Shown piece by piece: positions 28,905-37,676 of a DNA stretch of 64,000 bases. The translations under genes were made by a program, and so were the position numbers. Where the stretch lies: positions 40,583-104,582 of the forward strand of contig JAISOG010000039.1 of assembly GCA_031275795.1 (NCBI GenBank), given 5' to 3'. Below the pieces are notes generated by a model that saw nothing but the letters and a program-made list of their open reading frames with translations, made no database searches and was not told the DNA's origin. The stretch is from Candidatus Endomicrobiellum incisitermitis. GTDB taxonomy: Bacteria > Elusimicrobiota > Endomicrobiia > Endomicrobiales > Endomicrobiaceae. Every line of letters starts with the position of its first letter. Position 1 is the first letter of the stretch.

Positions 28905-28983
28905 GGTCATAGTGAGGTGGTGGAGTTTGAGTTGTCTATGCGGCGTATGAGCGGCTGCTTAATGATTTAGGAATTATGCAGGA
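28905..28983. repeat. Linker module, second copy
   Basis: The stretch with gtgaggtggtgg, ttgtctatgcggcgtatgagc and ggctgcttaatga aligns with the linker at 13051-13129 at the same position between two palindromes. I estimate roughly three quarters identity by eye, with a few gaps. Confidence 0.65.
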
Positions 28984-29193
28984 TAGGTCTAGTTTAGAAT
29001 CTTAACGGAGTTACCTCAAAGAGCGGTTTATGAGCTATAAACATTTAATATTGCAAATTAGCATTGTATGAAGCAAAATACATTTAAGTCTTTTTTGTCT
29101 TATCATTTTGCGAGTTTGCTAATTTGATTAAATGTTTGTTGCGATTGATCTTAGTAACGTAGATAAGATCCTAAACTAGACCAAACAAACTAC
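28984..29193. repeat. Family A palindrome, complete copy upstream of murE
   Basis: Both arms are present: ggtctagtttagaatcttaacgg, gagttacctcaaagagcgg and ataaacatttaatattgcaa on the left, against ttgattaaatgtttgttgcg, ttagtaacgtagataagatcc and ctagaccaaacaaacta on the right. The loop is the tcttttttgtcttatc stretch. It is among the best preserved copies and lies between co-directional ftsI and murE. Confidence 0.83.
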
Positions 29194-29200
29194 TGGAGTG

Positions 29201-29285
29201 GGAAAGTTTGCTAATTTGATTAAATGGCTACCTTAGTCAATCACTCTGGTGACGTAGATAAGATTTTAAAACTAGACCAAACTCA
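29201..29285. repeat. Family A right arm, partial
   Basis: aaagtttgctaatttgattaaatgg, then gtgacgtagataagattttaaaactagaccaaac repeats the right arm only, with substitutions in the middle (ctaccttagtcaatcactctgg). It abuts the complete copy, giving three adjacent repeat pieces before the murE promoter region. Confidence 0.65.
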
Positions 29286-29380
29286 AATAATACTGTCAAT
29301 ACGAAAACATGCACAAATACCATAAAAAATACTATAATCAAGAGCAATAAGAAAACTAAATATTTATTGGAATAGAAGAA

Positions 29381-30910
29381 ATGAATTTAAAGGAGCTTTT
29401 ACCAGCTTTTGATATGATTGTTGTTGGTGAAGATGATGTTGATGTTTTGGGTGTTTCTTACGACTCAAGAAAAGTTGAATATGGTTTTGCTTTTTTTGCT
29501 TTACCTGGACATAAAACAAATGGTAGTAAATATATTCATGAAGCTATAAATAATGGCGCGATTGTAATTGTTACGACTGAAAGACAGAAAGATTGCCACA
29601 TAACACAAGTTGTCGTTGTGGATATTTTAAAATTTATGGCAGTTTTTTGTGCTAAATTTTACAACTATCCAGATAGACATTTAAATGTTATAGGTGTAAC
29701 TGGTACTAATGGAAAAACCACTGTTTCTTATATGATAGAAAGTATATTCAAGCAATCTAATGTAGATTGTGCAGTTATGGGTACTGTTAATTATAGATAT
29801 AAAGGAAATATATTAGAGGCACCAAACACAAGTCCTCAATCTTTAGATATTTATAAGTTTATGAGAGATGTTGTAAATAATGGTATAAAAAATATAGTAA
29901 TGGAAGTGTCTTCTCATGCGTTGAGTTTGGGTAGAGTTTATGGCATAGAGTTTGATGTAGCAATTTTTACTAACCTTACACAAGATCATTTAGATTTTCA
30001 TAAAGATATGAAAGGATATTTTAAAGCAAAATCTATGTTATTTGAAAGTTTATGCAAGAACAATAAAACTGTTGAAAAGTATGCCATAATTAATGCTGAC
30101 GATAAATACGGCAAAAAACTTGCAAGTCGTGTTACAAATGCACAGGTCAAGTTTTATTCTACAAGAAAAACTGCAAATTCAGATTTGAAAGCATTAAACA
30201 TACGTGTTGAAAATAATGGGACAAGTTTTGATTTAATTTATAATGAGCTAAAAGGAAAAGTTAGCATTAAACATATTGGACTGCATAATGTTTACAATGC
30301 TCTGGCTTCTTTTGGTGCAGCTGTCTATAGTGGTATTTCTTTTGAAGCAGCAATAAATGGTATAAATAATGCAGCTCAAGCGCCTGGCAGACTTGAAAGA
30401 GTTGATGCTGAAGGTTTAGAGTTTGAGGTTGTAGTAGATTATGCTCATACTGACGATGCATTAAAAAATGTTTTATCTGCAATAAAAAAAGTTAAACCAA
30501 AAAGGATTATTACAGTTTTTGGTTGTGGTGGTGATAGGGACAGAGCTAAAAGACCTGTAATGGGTAAAACTGCAGTTGAAATGAGTGATTTTGTTTTTGT
30601 TACTTCAGATAATCCAAGAACAGAAAACCCGAACAATATTTTATTAGATATAGAAGTTGGTATAAAGAGGTCTTATAAGAATAATTATAAAGTTATAGTA
30701 CATAGGCAAGAAGCTATAAAAGAGGCAGTTTTTATGGCTGCTAAAGGTGATGTTGTCTTAATTGCAGGAAAAGGGCACGAAACTTATCAAGTTATTGGTA
30801 CACAAAAAATACATTTTAGTGATGTAGAAATGGCAAGAAAATATATTGATTTAAGAAAACAAAAAGAAAATGCTCGGTCTCTTGATGCTCAAAAGGAGTT
30901 TGTCTTCTAA
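29381..30910 (+). CDS. murE: UDP-MurNAc-L-Ala-D-Glu:meso-DAP ligase
   Basis: MurE adds the third stem-peptide residue in the cytoplasm. The 509 residues contain the Mur N-domain (VLGVSYDSRKVEYGFAFFALPG), the ATP loop VTGTNGKTTVSY near 108, the carbamylated-Lys region and DHLDFHKDMKGYFKAK. The C-domain motif TSDNPRTENP is also present. The DNPR sequence is the known marker of meso-diaminopimelate specificity, implying Gram-negative-type A1gamma peptidoglycan. It overlaps murF by one base (TAATG). A family A repeat array precedes it, so it probably has its own promoter. Confidence 0.96.
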   Translation: MNLKELLPAFDMIVVGEDDVDVLGVSYDSRKVEYGFAFFALPGHKTNGSKYIHEAINNGAIVIVTTERQKDCHITQVVVVDILKFMAVFCAKFYNYPDRHLNVIGVTGTNGKTTVSYMIESIFKQSNVDCAVMGTVNYRYKGNILEAPNTSPQSLDIYKFMRDVVNNGIKNIVMEVSSHALSLGRVYGIEFDVAIFTNLTQDHLDFHKDMKGYFKAKSMLFESLCKNNKTVEKYAIINADDKYGKKLASRVTNAQVKFYSTRKTANSDLKALNIRVENNGTSFDLIYNELKGKVSIKHIGLHNVYNALASFGAAVYSGISFEAAINGINNAAQAPGRLERVDAEGLEFEVVVDYAHTDDALKNVLSAIKKVKPKRIITVFGCGGDRDRAKRPVMGKTAVEMSDFVFVTSDNPRTENPNNILLDIEVGIKRSYKNNYKVIVHRQEAIKEAVFMAAKGDVVLIAGKGHETYQVIGTQKIHFSDVEMARKYIDLRKQKENARSLDAQKEFVF

Positions 30911-32298
30911 TGGAACCTTGCTATCTTAATGAACTGTTACCTTATGTAAGTATTTCTGGTAAAAATATTTTAGTAAAAGGTGTATCTATAGATTCTAGGA
31001 CTACAGTTAAAGATGATATTTACTTTGCCATTAAAGGAAACCGTTATGATGGGCATGATTTTATAAAAGATGCCGTTTCTAGAGGAGCGTGCGCTGTAAT
31101 ATACTCAAAAGATATGCATTTTGACGAACAAAACGTTGGCAGTTTAAACAAAGTTGCTATGATTAAAACGAAAGATGCTGTTGTCACTCTTGGAGAAATT
31201 GCTAGAGTTTATATTGAAAAATTTAAAAATATTAAAAAAGTTGGCATAACAGGTTCTAACGGAAAAACAACCACAAAAGAGATGTTAAGTTCAATTTTGA
31301 AAACAAAAGTGAAAACTCTTTCAAATAAGGGGAATTTTAATAATAGGATAGGCCTTCCTTTATCTGTATTTAATTTAGATTCATATGTTAACTATGGCGT
31401 TTTTGAAATGGGAACATCTTTTTTTGGTGAAATAAAAATATTATCAAATATTATAAAGCCTGATGTCGGTGTTATTACAAATATAGGTTTTTCTCACATA
31501 GAAGAATTTAAGTCCTTAGAAGGAGTTTTAAGAGAAAAAATAGATTTGTTTTATAATGTAAAAGAAAATGGTGTGTTAGTTGTTAATAATGATGATGAAA
31601 ATTTAAAATATATATCAGATAAAAATTTTAAAAATAAAACAATCATTAGATATTCTTTAAAAACTGCAAGTTCAGATGTTTATGCTAACAATATAAAAAT
31701 GTCACAAAATGGTACTAGTTTTTCTCTTTGTTATAATGAGGAGTCAATAGATATTTTTATTCCAGCTAAAGGTGTTTTTAATGTTTCAAATGCTTTAGCT
31801 GCGGCCTCTTGTGCAATAAGTTTAAATGTGCCATTTGCAAATATTAAAATGGGCTTAGAAAGTTTTATCTCTCCTAAAATGAGAATGGACACTATAACAA
31901 CTTCTAATGCAATTATTTTAATCAATGATTCTTATAATGCAAACCCAAGTTCTACTAAAGCTTCTATTGAAACTATTTTAGAACTATATCCTGACAAAAA
32001 AATTAATCTTGTTTTAGGTGATATGCTTGAATTAGGAGAAAATTCTGATAAATTTCATTTTGAATTAGGCAAATTTATTGATAACAAGAATGTTAACTCT
32101 ATTAGTCTTTTAGGAGATAAGTCTTTAAATGTCGCAAATGCAATAAATAGTAAAAACGTTTTTTATGCTAAAGATAAAGAATCTCTTTTGTTACATTTAA
32201 AAAAGCTTACAGAAAACGATTCTGTCTTTTTATTTAAAGCTTCAAGAGGGATGAAGTTAGAAGAAGTTTACGAAAAATTTTGTGATATCTTACAATAA
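30910..32298 (+). CDS. murF: UDP-MurNAc-tripeptide:D-Ala-D-Ala ligase
   Basis: MurF attaches D-Ala-D-Ala to complete the UDP-MurNAc-pentapeptide. The 462 residues show the N-domain segment VSIDSRTTVKDDIYFAIKG, ATP loop ITGSNGKTTTKEML near 115, NKGNFNNRIGLPLSV, an IGFSHIEEF segment and the C-terminal INDSYNANPSSTKAS. All three Mur domains are present and length is typical. It is translationally coupled to murE (one-base overlap) and lies 15 bp before mraY. Confidence 0.96.
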   Translation: MEPCYLNELLPYVSISGKNILVKGVSIDSRTTVKDDIYFAIKGNRYDGHDFIKDAVSRGACAVIYSKDMHFDEQNVGSLNKVAMIKTKDAVVTLGEIARVYIEKFKNIKKVGITGSNGKTTTKEMLSSILKTKVKTLSNKGNFNNRIGLPLSVFNLDSYVNYGVFEMGTSFFGEIKILSNIIKPDVGVITNIGFSHIEEFKSLEGVLREKIDLFYNVKENGVLVVNNDDENLKYISDKNFKNKTIIRYSLKTASSDVYANNIKMSQNGTSFSLCYNEESIDIFIPAKGVFNVSNALAAASCAISLNVPFANIKMGLESFISPKMRMDTITTSNAIILINDSYNANPSSTKASIETILELYPDKKINLVLGDMLELGENSDKFHFELGKFIDNKNVNSISLLGDKSLNVANAINSKNVFYAKDKESLLLHLKKLTENDSVFLFKASRGMKLEEVYEKFCDILQ

Positions 32299-32313
32299 GA
32301 GGCAAAATATTTA

Positions 32314-33399
32314 ATGCTATACCACATATTTTACAAATTAAATAATGTTTTTACCTCTTTTAACCTTTTTGGTTATATTACATTTAGAGCAGGCGGAGCT
32401 ATTTTAACAAGTCTTTTAGTATGTTTTATATTTGGCCCATATATAATAAAAAAATTAAAAAATTTTAAAATTAAACAAATTGTTAGAGAATATGGTCCTA
32501 TTCAACATTTAAACAAAAATGGTACTCCAACCATGGGAGGTCTTTTAATAATAATATCTGTGGTTATATCAACTTTGTTGTGGGCAAAACTTGACAATAG
32601 GTTTATTATTTGGCTTTTGTGTGGCAGTATATGGTTTGGCTTTTTAGGTTGGTGTGATGACTATTTAAAATTAAAAAAACATAGTTCTGATGGTCTTTCT
32701 GCTAAAGGTAAACTTTTTGGACAAACTGTTTTTGCTGCAACGTTTGCTGCATATTTAAGCTTTTTCCCTTCAAATCCAGACTATGCAACGCTTGTTAATA
32801 TTCCTTTTTTTAAAAGTTTGTTTGTGAACTTTTCTTTCTTTTATATAGTTTTTGTAATAATTACAGTTGTAGGTAGTTCTAACGCTGTTAATTTAACAGA
32901 TGGTCTGGATGGTCTTGCAATAGGCAATATAATAATTGTTGCGTTTGCTCTTGCATTGTTTTCCTATTTTGCAGGTCATATACAAATAGCTAACTACTTA
33001 AAAATAATCCATGTTTCAGGATCAGGTGAAATTGCAATATTTTTGTGCGCTATTTTAGGTTCTGGACTTGGTTTTTTGTGGTATAACTCTCATCCAGCAG
33101 AAGTTTTTATGGGAGATACTGGTAGTTTGTTTTTGGGTGGAATTTTAGGAATGGTAGCAGTGTTTATAAAACAAGAACTTATTTTAGTTTTACTTGGAGG
33201 CATTTTTGTTATGGAAGCTTGTTCTGTACTACTTCAGGTTTTTTATTATAAAAAGACTAAAAAAAGAATTTTTAGAATGGCGCCTATACATCATCACTTT
33301 GAAATGCTTGGACTTTCTGAAACTAAAGTTGTAATAAGGTTTTGGATTGTAGGAATAATACTTGCAATACTTTCTTTTGCTTCTTTGAAATTGAGGTAG
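32314..33399 (+). CDS. mraY: Phospho-MurNAc-pentapeptide translocase
   Basis: This polytopic membrane enzyme of 361 residues, with about 10 membrane segments, transfers phospho-MurNAc-pentapeptide to undecaprenyl phosphate, making lipid I. Diagnostic segments are NKNGTPTMGGLLI near 69, LGWCDDYLKLKK (catalytic DD), NAVNLTDGLDGLAIG near 191, EVFMGDTGSLFLGG and RMAPIHHHFEMLG (HHH motif). A full-length, intact enzyme in the normal cluster position; it starts 15 bp after murF. Confidence 0.97.
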   Translation: MLYHIFYKLNNVFTSFNLFGYITFRAGGAILTSLLVCFIFGPYIIKKLKNFKIKQIVREYGPIQHLNKNGTPTMGGLLIIISVVISTLLWAKLDNRFIIWLLCGSIWFGFLGWCDDYLKLKKHSSDGLSAKGKLFGQTVFAATFAAYLSFFPSNPDYATLVNIPFFKSLFVNFSFFYIVFVIITVVGSSNAVNLTDGLDGLAIGNIIIVAFALALFSYFAGHIQIANYLKIIHVSGSGEIAIFLCAILGSGLGFLWYNSHPAEVFMGDTGSLFLGGILGMVAVFIKQELILVLLGGIFVMEACSVLLQVFYYKKTKKRIFRMAPIHHHFEMLGLSETKVVIRFWIVGIILAILSFASLKLR

Positions 33400-33403
33400 T
33401 TTA

Positions 33404-34723
33404 ATGAAAAATAATATTAGCGTTTTAGGGCTTGGGAAAAGTGGAATTTCTGCAGCAAACCTTGCGGTTAAATTAGGTAACAACGTTTTTGCTAGCGATG
33501 TTGTAAAGACAAAAAAGTTAGAAACTTTAAATAAAAAAGTTTCAGTGGAACTTGGTTGCCATTCTGACAAGATTTTAAATTCAAATATCATTATTAAGAG
33601 TCCCGGATTGTGTCCGGACATTTCTATTTTAAAAAAAGCTCAAAGTAAAAAAATACAAATATTAAGTGAAGTATCTTTTGCACTTTTAAACTCTAAGTAT
33701 AGAAAGATTATAGCGGTTACAGGTACAAATGGAAAAACTACAACTACTGACTTAATTTCTAAGATAATAAAGTCGGAACATAAAAATTCTATTGCTGTTG
33801 GAAATATAGGCGTTCCATTATCGGATAAAGCTTTAAAAACTACAAAAGATACTTATATAACTATGGAGCTTTCAAGTTATCAATTAGAGGATTCGCCTAA
33901 TTTTAAAGCAAATATATCTGTACTTCTAAATATTACTCCAGACCATCTTAACCATCATAAGACGATGAGAGCTTATATAAAATCAAAAGAAAATATATTT
34001 GTTAATCAAAATAAAAACGATTTTTTAGTAGTAAATTATGACGATAAAATATGTGCTAATTTAGCTAAAAAAGCCAAATCGAAAGTAATATTTTTTAGTA
34101 AAAAACCTTTAAAAAATGGAGTGTTTTATAACGATGGAAAAATAGTTATACAAATTGGCAAAAAATACTTCCAAATGGAACCTAGAATTAATATCTTTGG
34201 AATGCATAATGTAGAAAATATCTTGGCTTCAGTTGCAGCTACTTATGTTGCGGGAATACACTTAAAATCTATAGAAAAAATCATTTCAAAATACAAAGGT
34301 GTGCCTCATAGAATAGAGTTTGTAAAAGCTATAAATGGTGTTAGTTACTATAATGATTCAAAAGCTACAAATGTTGATTCTACCAGGGTTGCTCTGGAAT
34401 CTTTTGACAAAAATATTAATCTTATTATGGGTGGCCAAGATAAAGGGTTTCCATATACGCCATTAAAGCAGCTTATAAAGAAAAAAGTAAAAGCAGTATT
34501 CCTTATAGGGAAAGCTTCAAATAAAATTAAGAAGGATTTACGTGGTGCTAGTACTTTTTTTGATTCTAAAAGTTTAGAACAAGCTTTAAAGCAGGTTTAT
34601 ATGAATTCTAAAGACGGCGATATAGTTTTATTTTCTCCTGCTTGCGCCTCTTTTGACAGTTTTACAAATTTTGAAGAAAGAGGCAACATTTTTAAATCTC
34701 TTGTAAATAAGTTAGGTAAATAG
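33404..34723 (+). CDS. murD: UDP-MurNAc-L-alanine:D-glutamate ligase
   Basis: MurD adds D-Glu to UDP-MurNAc-L-Ala. The 439 residues begin with a Rossmann-like domain (ISVLGLGKSGISAANLA), then the ATP loop AVTGTNGKTTTTDLI near 105, LNITPDHLNHHKTM, and NDSKATNVDSTRVAL near 326. The C-domain has LIMGGQDKGFPY and LFSPACASFDSFTNFEERG. All conserved ligase positions are present. It lies 4 bp downstream of mraY and 7 bp before ftsW. Confidence 0.97.
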   Translation: MKNNISVLGLGKSGISAANLAVKLGNNVFASDVVKTKKLETLNKKVSVELGCHSDKILNSNIIIKSPGLCPDISILKKAQSKKIQILSEVSFALLNSKYRKIIAVTGTNGKTTTTDLISKIIKSEHKNSIAVGNIGVPLSDKALKTTKDTYITMELSSYQLEDSPNFKANISVLLNITPDHLNHHKTMRAYIKSKENIFVNQNKNDFLVVNYDDKICANLAKKAKSKVIFFSKKPLKNGVFYNDGKIVIQIGKKYFQMEPRINIFGMHNVENILASVAATYVAGIHLKSIEKIISKYKGVPHRIEFVKAINGVSYYNDSKATNVDSTRVALESFDKNINLIMGGQDKGFPYTPLKQLIKKKVKAVFLIGKASNKIKKDLRGASTFFDSKSLEQALKQVYMNSKDGDIVLFSPACASFDSFTNFEERGNIFKSLVNKLGK

Positions 34724-34730
34724 GTTTTTT

Positions 34731-35831
34731 ATGTTTAAAATCGACTTTTCAAAGTACAACTATACTTTAATAATAATAATTTGTATAGGTATCATTTTTG
34801 GTTCTTTTATGGTATTTTCTTCCAGTGTTATAATGGCTGACATAAAGTGGGCAAGTCCTTACAAGTTTTTTGTTAAGCAGATATTATGGACTTGTTTAGG
34901 TTTTGTTGCTATGTTTATTACAAGTTTTTTAATAGATTATAATTTGTATCAAAAGTATTCTAAACTAATATATTTTTTTACATTGGTCTCTATTGTAGCA
35001 GTTTTATTTGTTGGAGAGTCTAGACTAGGAGCAAAAAGATGGTTGTCTGTATCTTTTTTTACAGTACAGCCATCAGAGCTTGCTAAAATTGCTATGGTTG
35101 TAATGATGGCTGATTTTATATCAAGAAAAAAGGATTTAATAGATAAATGGATAGGTCTTTTTGCTCCTAGCCTACTTGTATTGTTAATGCTTGTCCCAAT
35201 AGCTTTAGAACCGGATTTAGGTACACCTGTTTTAATAACAGGCGTGTGTTTTGCAATGCTTTTTTGTGCTGGCATTAAAATGAAAGCTGTACTGCTAGGT
35301 GTAATAAGTATAATAATTTTAATAGCTGAGGAGATTGTAAGAAAACCTTATAGATTCTTGAGGTTTAAAGATTATCTTGCTTCTTTTATAAATATTGACG
35401 CTTCTTCATACCAAGTAAAACAATCTTTAAACGCGTTAGGATCAGGTGGCTTTTTTGGTAAAGGTATTGGTAAAAGTGAAATAAAACTTATGTATTTACC
35501 GGAAGTGCACACTGATTTTATTTTTCCTGTTATTGGTGAAGAGTTAGGATTTATTGGAGCAAGTCTTGTTATTGTTTTTTTTATGTATATATTTTTTAAA
35601 GGTTTGAAAATGAGTAAATGCATGCCAGACACTTTTTCTAAGTATCTGTGTTTAGGGATAACTTGTTTAATAGTGTTTCAAGCTATTACAAATTTGTCTG
35701 CTACTACGGGTGTTTTTCCTGCAAAGGGGTTGACGCTTCCTTTTATTTCTTTTGGGGGCACGTCCTTGGTTATTAATATGGCAGCTGTTGGCATACTAAT
35801 TAATTTATCACAATATTCTAGGTTAAAATAG
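34731..35831 (+). CDS. ftsW: SEDS peptidoglycan glycosyltransferase FtsW
   Basis: This SEDS-family polymerase of 366 residues, about 10 membrane segments, polymerises lipid II at the septum together with FtsI. Conserved features are RLGAKRWL near 97, FTVQPSELAKIAMV, EPDLGTPVLI (catalytic-region Asp after EPDLG), HTDFIFPVIGEELGF, and the C-terminal PFISFGGTSLVINM. The position between murD and murG favours FtsW over RodA. It is slightly short but complete. Confidence 0.94.
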   Translation: MFKIDFSKYNYTLIIIICIGIIFGSFMVFSSSVIMADIKWASPYKFFVKQILWTCLGFVAMFITSFLIDYNLYQKYSKLIYFFTLVSIVAVLFVGESRLGAKRWLSVSFFTVQPSELAKIAMVVMMADFISRKKDLIDKWIGLFAPSLLVLLMLVPIALEPDLGTPVLITGVCFAMLFCAGIKMKAVLLGVISIIILIAEEIVRKPYRFLRFKDYLASFINIDASSYQVKQSLNALGSGGFFGKGIGKSEIKLMYLPEVHTDFIFPVIGEELGFIGASLVIVFFMYIFFKGLKMSKCMPDTFSKYLCLGITCLIVFQAITNLSATTGVFPAKGLTLPFISFGGTSLVINMAAVGILINLSQYSRLK

Positions 35832-35865
35832 TTATATATAGACATCGTTTATAAGTAAGGATTTC

Positions 35866-36939
35866 ATGAAAAACAAAAATGTAATTATTGCTTCAAGTGG
35901 CACTGGTGGACATATTTACCCTGGCGTTACATTGGCAAAAGAATTTAAAAAGAATGGTTATAATCCAATTTTTTTTATAATTAATAATAAAGTTTCTATT
36001 GAGATTTTAGAAAATAACGGTTTTGAATATATTTTGTTTAATCTTTCTGGCATGCCAAGAAAGATTTCTTTTTCATTTGTTTTGTTTTTAGTTAAGTTAA
36101 AATGGTCGTTACTAAGAGTGTTAAAATATATTTTGATATTAAAACCTGTGGCTGTTGTTGGGACTGGTGGGTGCATGTCTGTGCCTACTATTTTTGTGTC
36201 AAAAATTTTAAAGAGAAAAACTTTTATACATGAACAAAACACTTTGCCAGGTAAAGCTAATATAATTTTAAGTAAGATAGTCGACAAAACTTTTATAAGT
36301 TTTGAGTATTCAAGAAAATATTTTAAAAGCAATAACGTTATATTCTCTGGTTATCCTATAAGAGAAGAAATTTTACGTACATCTAAATTAATGGCATTAA
36401 AAAAATTAAATCTTATGGATAATATTTTTACTGTTTTAGTTTTTGGTGGTAGTTTAGGTGCAATAAAACTTAATGAAGTTGCTTGTAAAACTCTTTTAGA
36501 GGTGTCCAAAAATAAACAGATGCAAGTAATACATATTACTGGTTATAAAAACTATTCTCAAATTTTGAAATTAGCAGAACTAAACAAGAACTATAAAGTT
36601 TTTGAATACATGCATAACATATATGATGCTTATGCTGTGAGTGATATTGTTATATGCCGTTCTGGAGCAGGAACAGTTTTTGAAGTAAAAACTTTAGATA
36701 AGCCTACAGTGTTTATTCCATATCCATATGCGACAGATAACCATCAGTATTGGAACGCAAAAGAAGTAGAAGAAGATAAAAAATTTATAGTTATAGAAGA
36801 AAAAAGTTTAAATGAACAAAATCTAAGTAATGCTATAAAAGTTTTATATTCAAATTTAAATGTAAATAGTCATAACGTTTCTTATAAGTTATCTCAAGAT
36901 TTAATATTTAAGGAAATAGTCCAGTGTATAAAATTCTAA
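35866..36939 (+). CDS. murG: UDP-GlcNAc:lipid I N-acetylglucosaminyltransferase
   Basis: This GT28 peripheral membrane enzyme converts lipid I to lipid II. The 357 residues carry the G-rich loop SSGTGGHIYPGVTLA near 10, a VVGTGGCMSVPTI segment (loop 2), FIHEQNTLPGKAN, VFGGSLGAIKLNE (third G-loop) and a CRSGAGTVFEV segment that binds UDP-GlcNAc, with AGT/E placement as in E. coli. It ends 16 bp inside the surE start region. This is the last cell-wall gene of the cluster here. Confidence 0.96.
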   Translation: MKNKNVIIASSGTGGHIYPGVTLAKEFKKNGYNPIFFIINNKVSIEILENNGFEYILFNLSGMPRKISFSFVLFLVKLKWSLLRVLKYILILKPVAVVGTGGCMSVPTIFVSKILKRKTFIHEQNTLPGKANIILSKIVDKTFISFEYSRKYFKSNNVIFSGYPIREEILRTSKLMALKKLNLMDNIFTVLVFGGSLGAIKLNEVACKTLLEVSKNKQMQVIHITGYKNYSQILKLAELNKNYKVFEYMHNIYDAYAVSDIVICRSGAGTVFEVKTLDKPTVFIPYPYATDNHQYWNAKEVEEDKKFIVIEEKSLNEQNLSNAIKVLYSNLNVNSHNVSYKLSQDLIFKEIVQCIKF

Positions 36940-37676
36940 TTTCTAATGATGATGGTATGAAAGGCCCAGGTCTTTTACCTCTTGTAAAGGAGTTGTCTAA
37001 AATTGCCAAAGTTTATGTAATTGTTCCAAAATATCAAATGTCTGGTGCAGGACATTGCATAACTATTTCAAAATATAAAAAGGTAGAAAAGATAGAAAAA
37101 GATTTTTATGTAATTAAAGGTGGTACGCCTGCTGATTGTGTAAAGTTTGGACTTTGTTCATTTTTAAAAGGTAAAATAGATTTAGTTGTTTCTGGTATAA
37201 ACAATTGTCCTAATTTAGGTCAAGATGTAATTTATTCTGGTACTGTAGGTGCTGCACGGGAAGGAGCATTAAAAGGCATACCATCAATAGCTGTGTCATC
37301 TGGTCAAATGTATGCTAAAGAATACACGCATTCTGCTATTGCTACAAGGCAAATTTGTGGGATAATATTAGACAATAAAGAAAGGTTTCAAAATGTTTGT
37401 TTAAATGTTAACATCCCTAAAGATTATAAAGGTCTAAAGATAGTTCCGTTAGGGCTTAGAGCTTATGATGAAAATATTGAGACAGTTGTAGATAAAAAAG
37501 ATAAAAAGGGTAACTTTTCTTACAAATTTTCAGGCACATATGTTGCTAATGGCGAAAATAAAAACACAGATGTTGACATGATAGACAAAGGATATATCTC
37601 TGTTACTCCGCTACAAATAGACCAAACAAATTTTAATTTATTAAAGAGATTAAAGTTTAAAAATGGAAAAATTTAA
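36924..37676 (+). CDS. surE: 5'/3'-nucleotidase SurE
   Basis: This 250-residue metal-dependent nucleoside monophosphate phosphatase starts MYKILISNDDGMKGPGLLPL with the paired catalytic Asp residues (NDD). It continues with KYQMSGAGHCIT, GGTPADCVKFG, VSGINNCPNLGQDVIYSGTVGAAREG and IPSIAVSS. The start is GTG at 36924, overlapping murG by 16 bp, with an aaggaa ribosome site inside murG. It overlaps uvrB by 14 bp at its 3' end, so murG-surE-uvrB translation is likely coupled. Confidence 0.94.
   Translation: MYKILISNDDGMKGPGLLPLVKELSKIAKVYVIVPKYQMSGAGHCITISKYKKVEKIEKDFYVIKGGTPADCVKFGLCSFLKGKIDLVVSGINNCPNLGQDVIYSGTVGAAREGALKGIPSIAVSSGQMYAKEYTHSAIATRQICGIILDNKERFQNVCLNVNIPKDYKGLKIVPLGLRAYDENIETVVDKKDKKGNFSYKFSGTYVANGENKNTDVDMIDKGYISVTPLQIDQTNFNLLKRLKFKNGKI

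Noticed and set aside
6241-29285. Repeated direct and inverted sequences considered as CRISPR arrays
   Set aside because: Repeats are far too long, palindromic, spread over 23 kb and lack regularly spaced unique spacers or cas genes.
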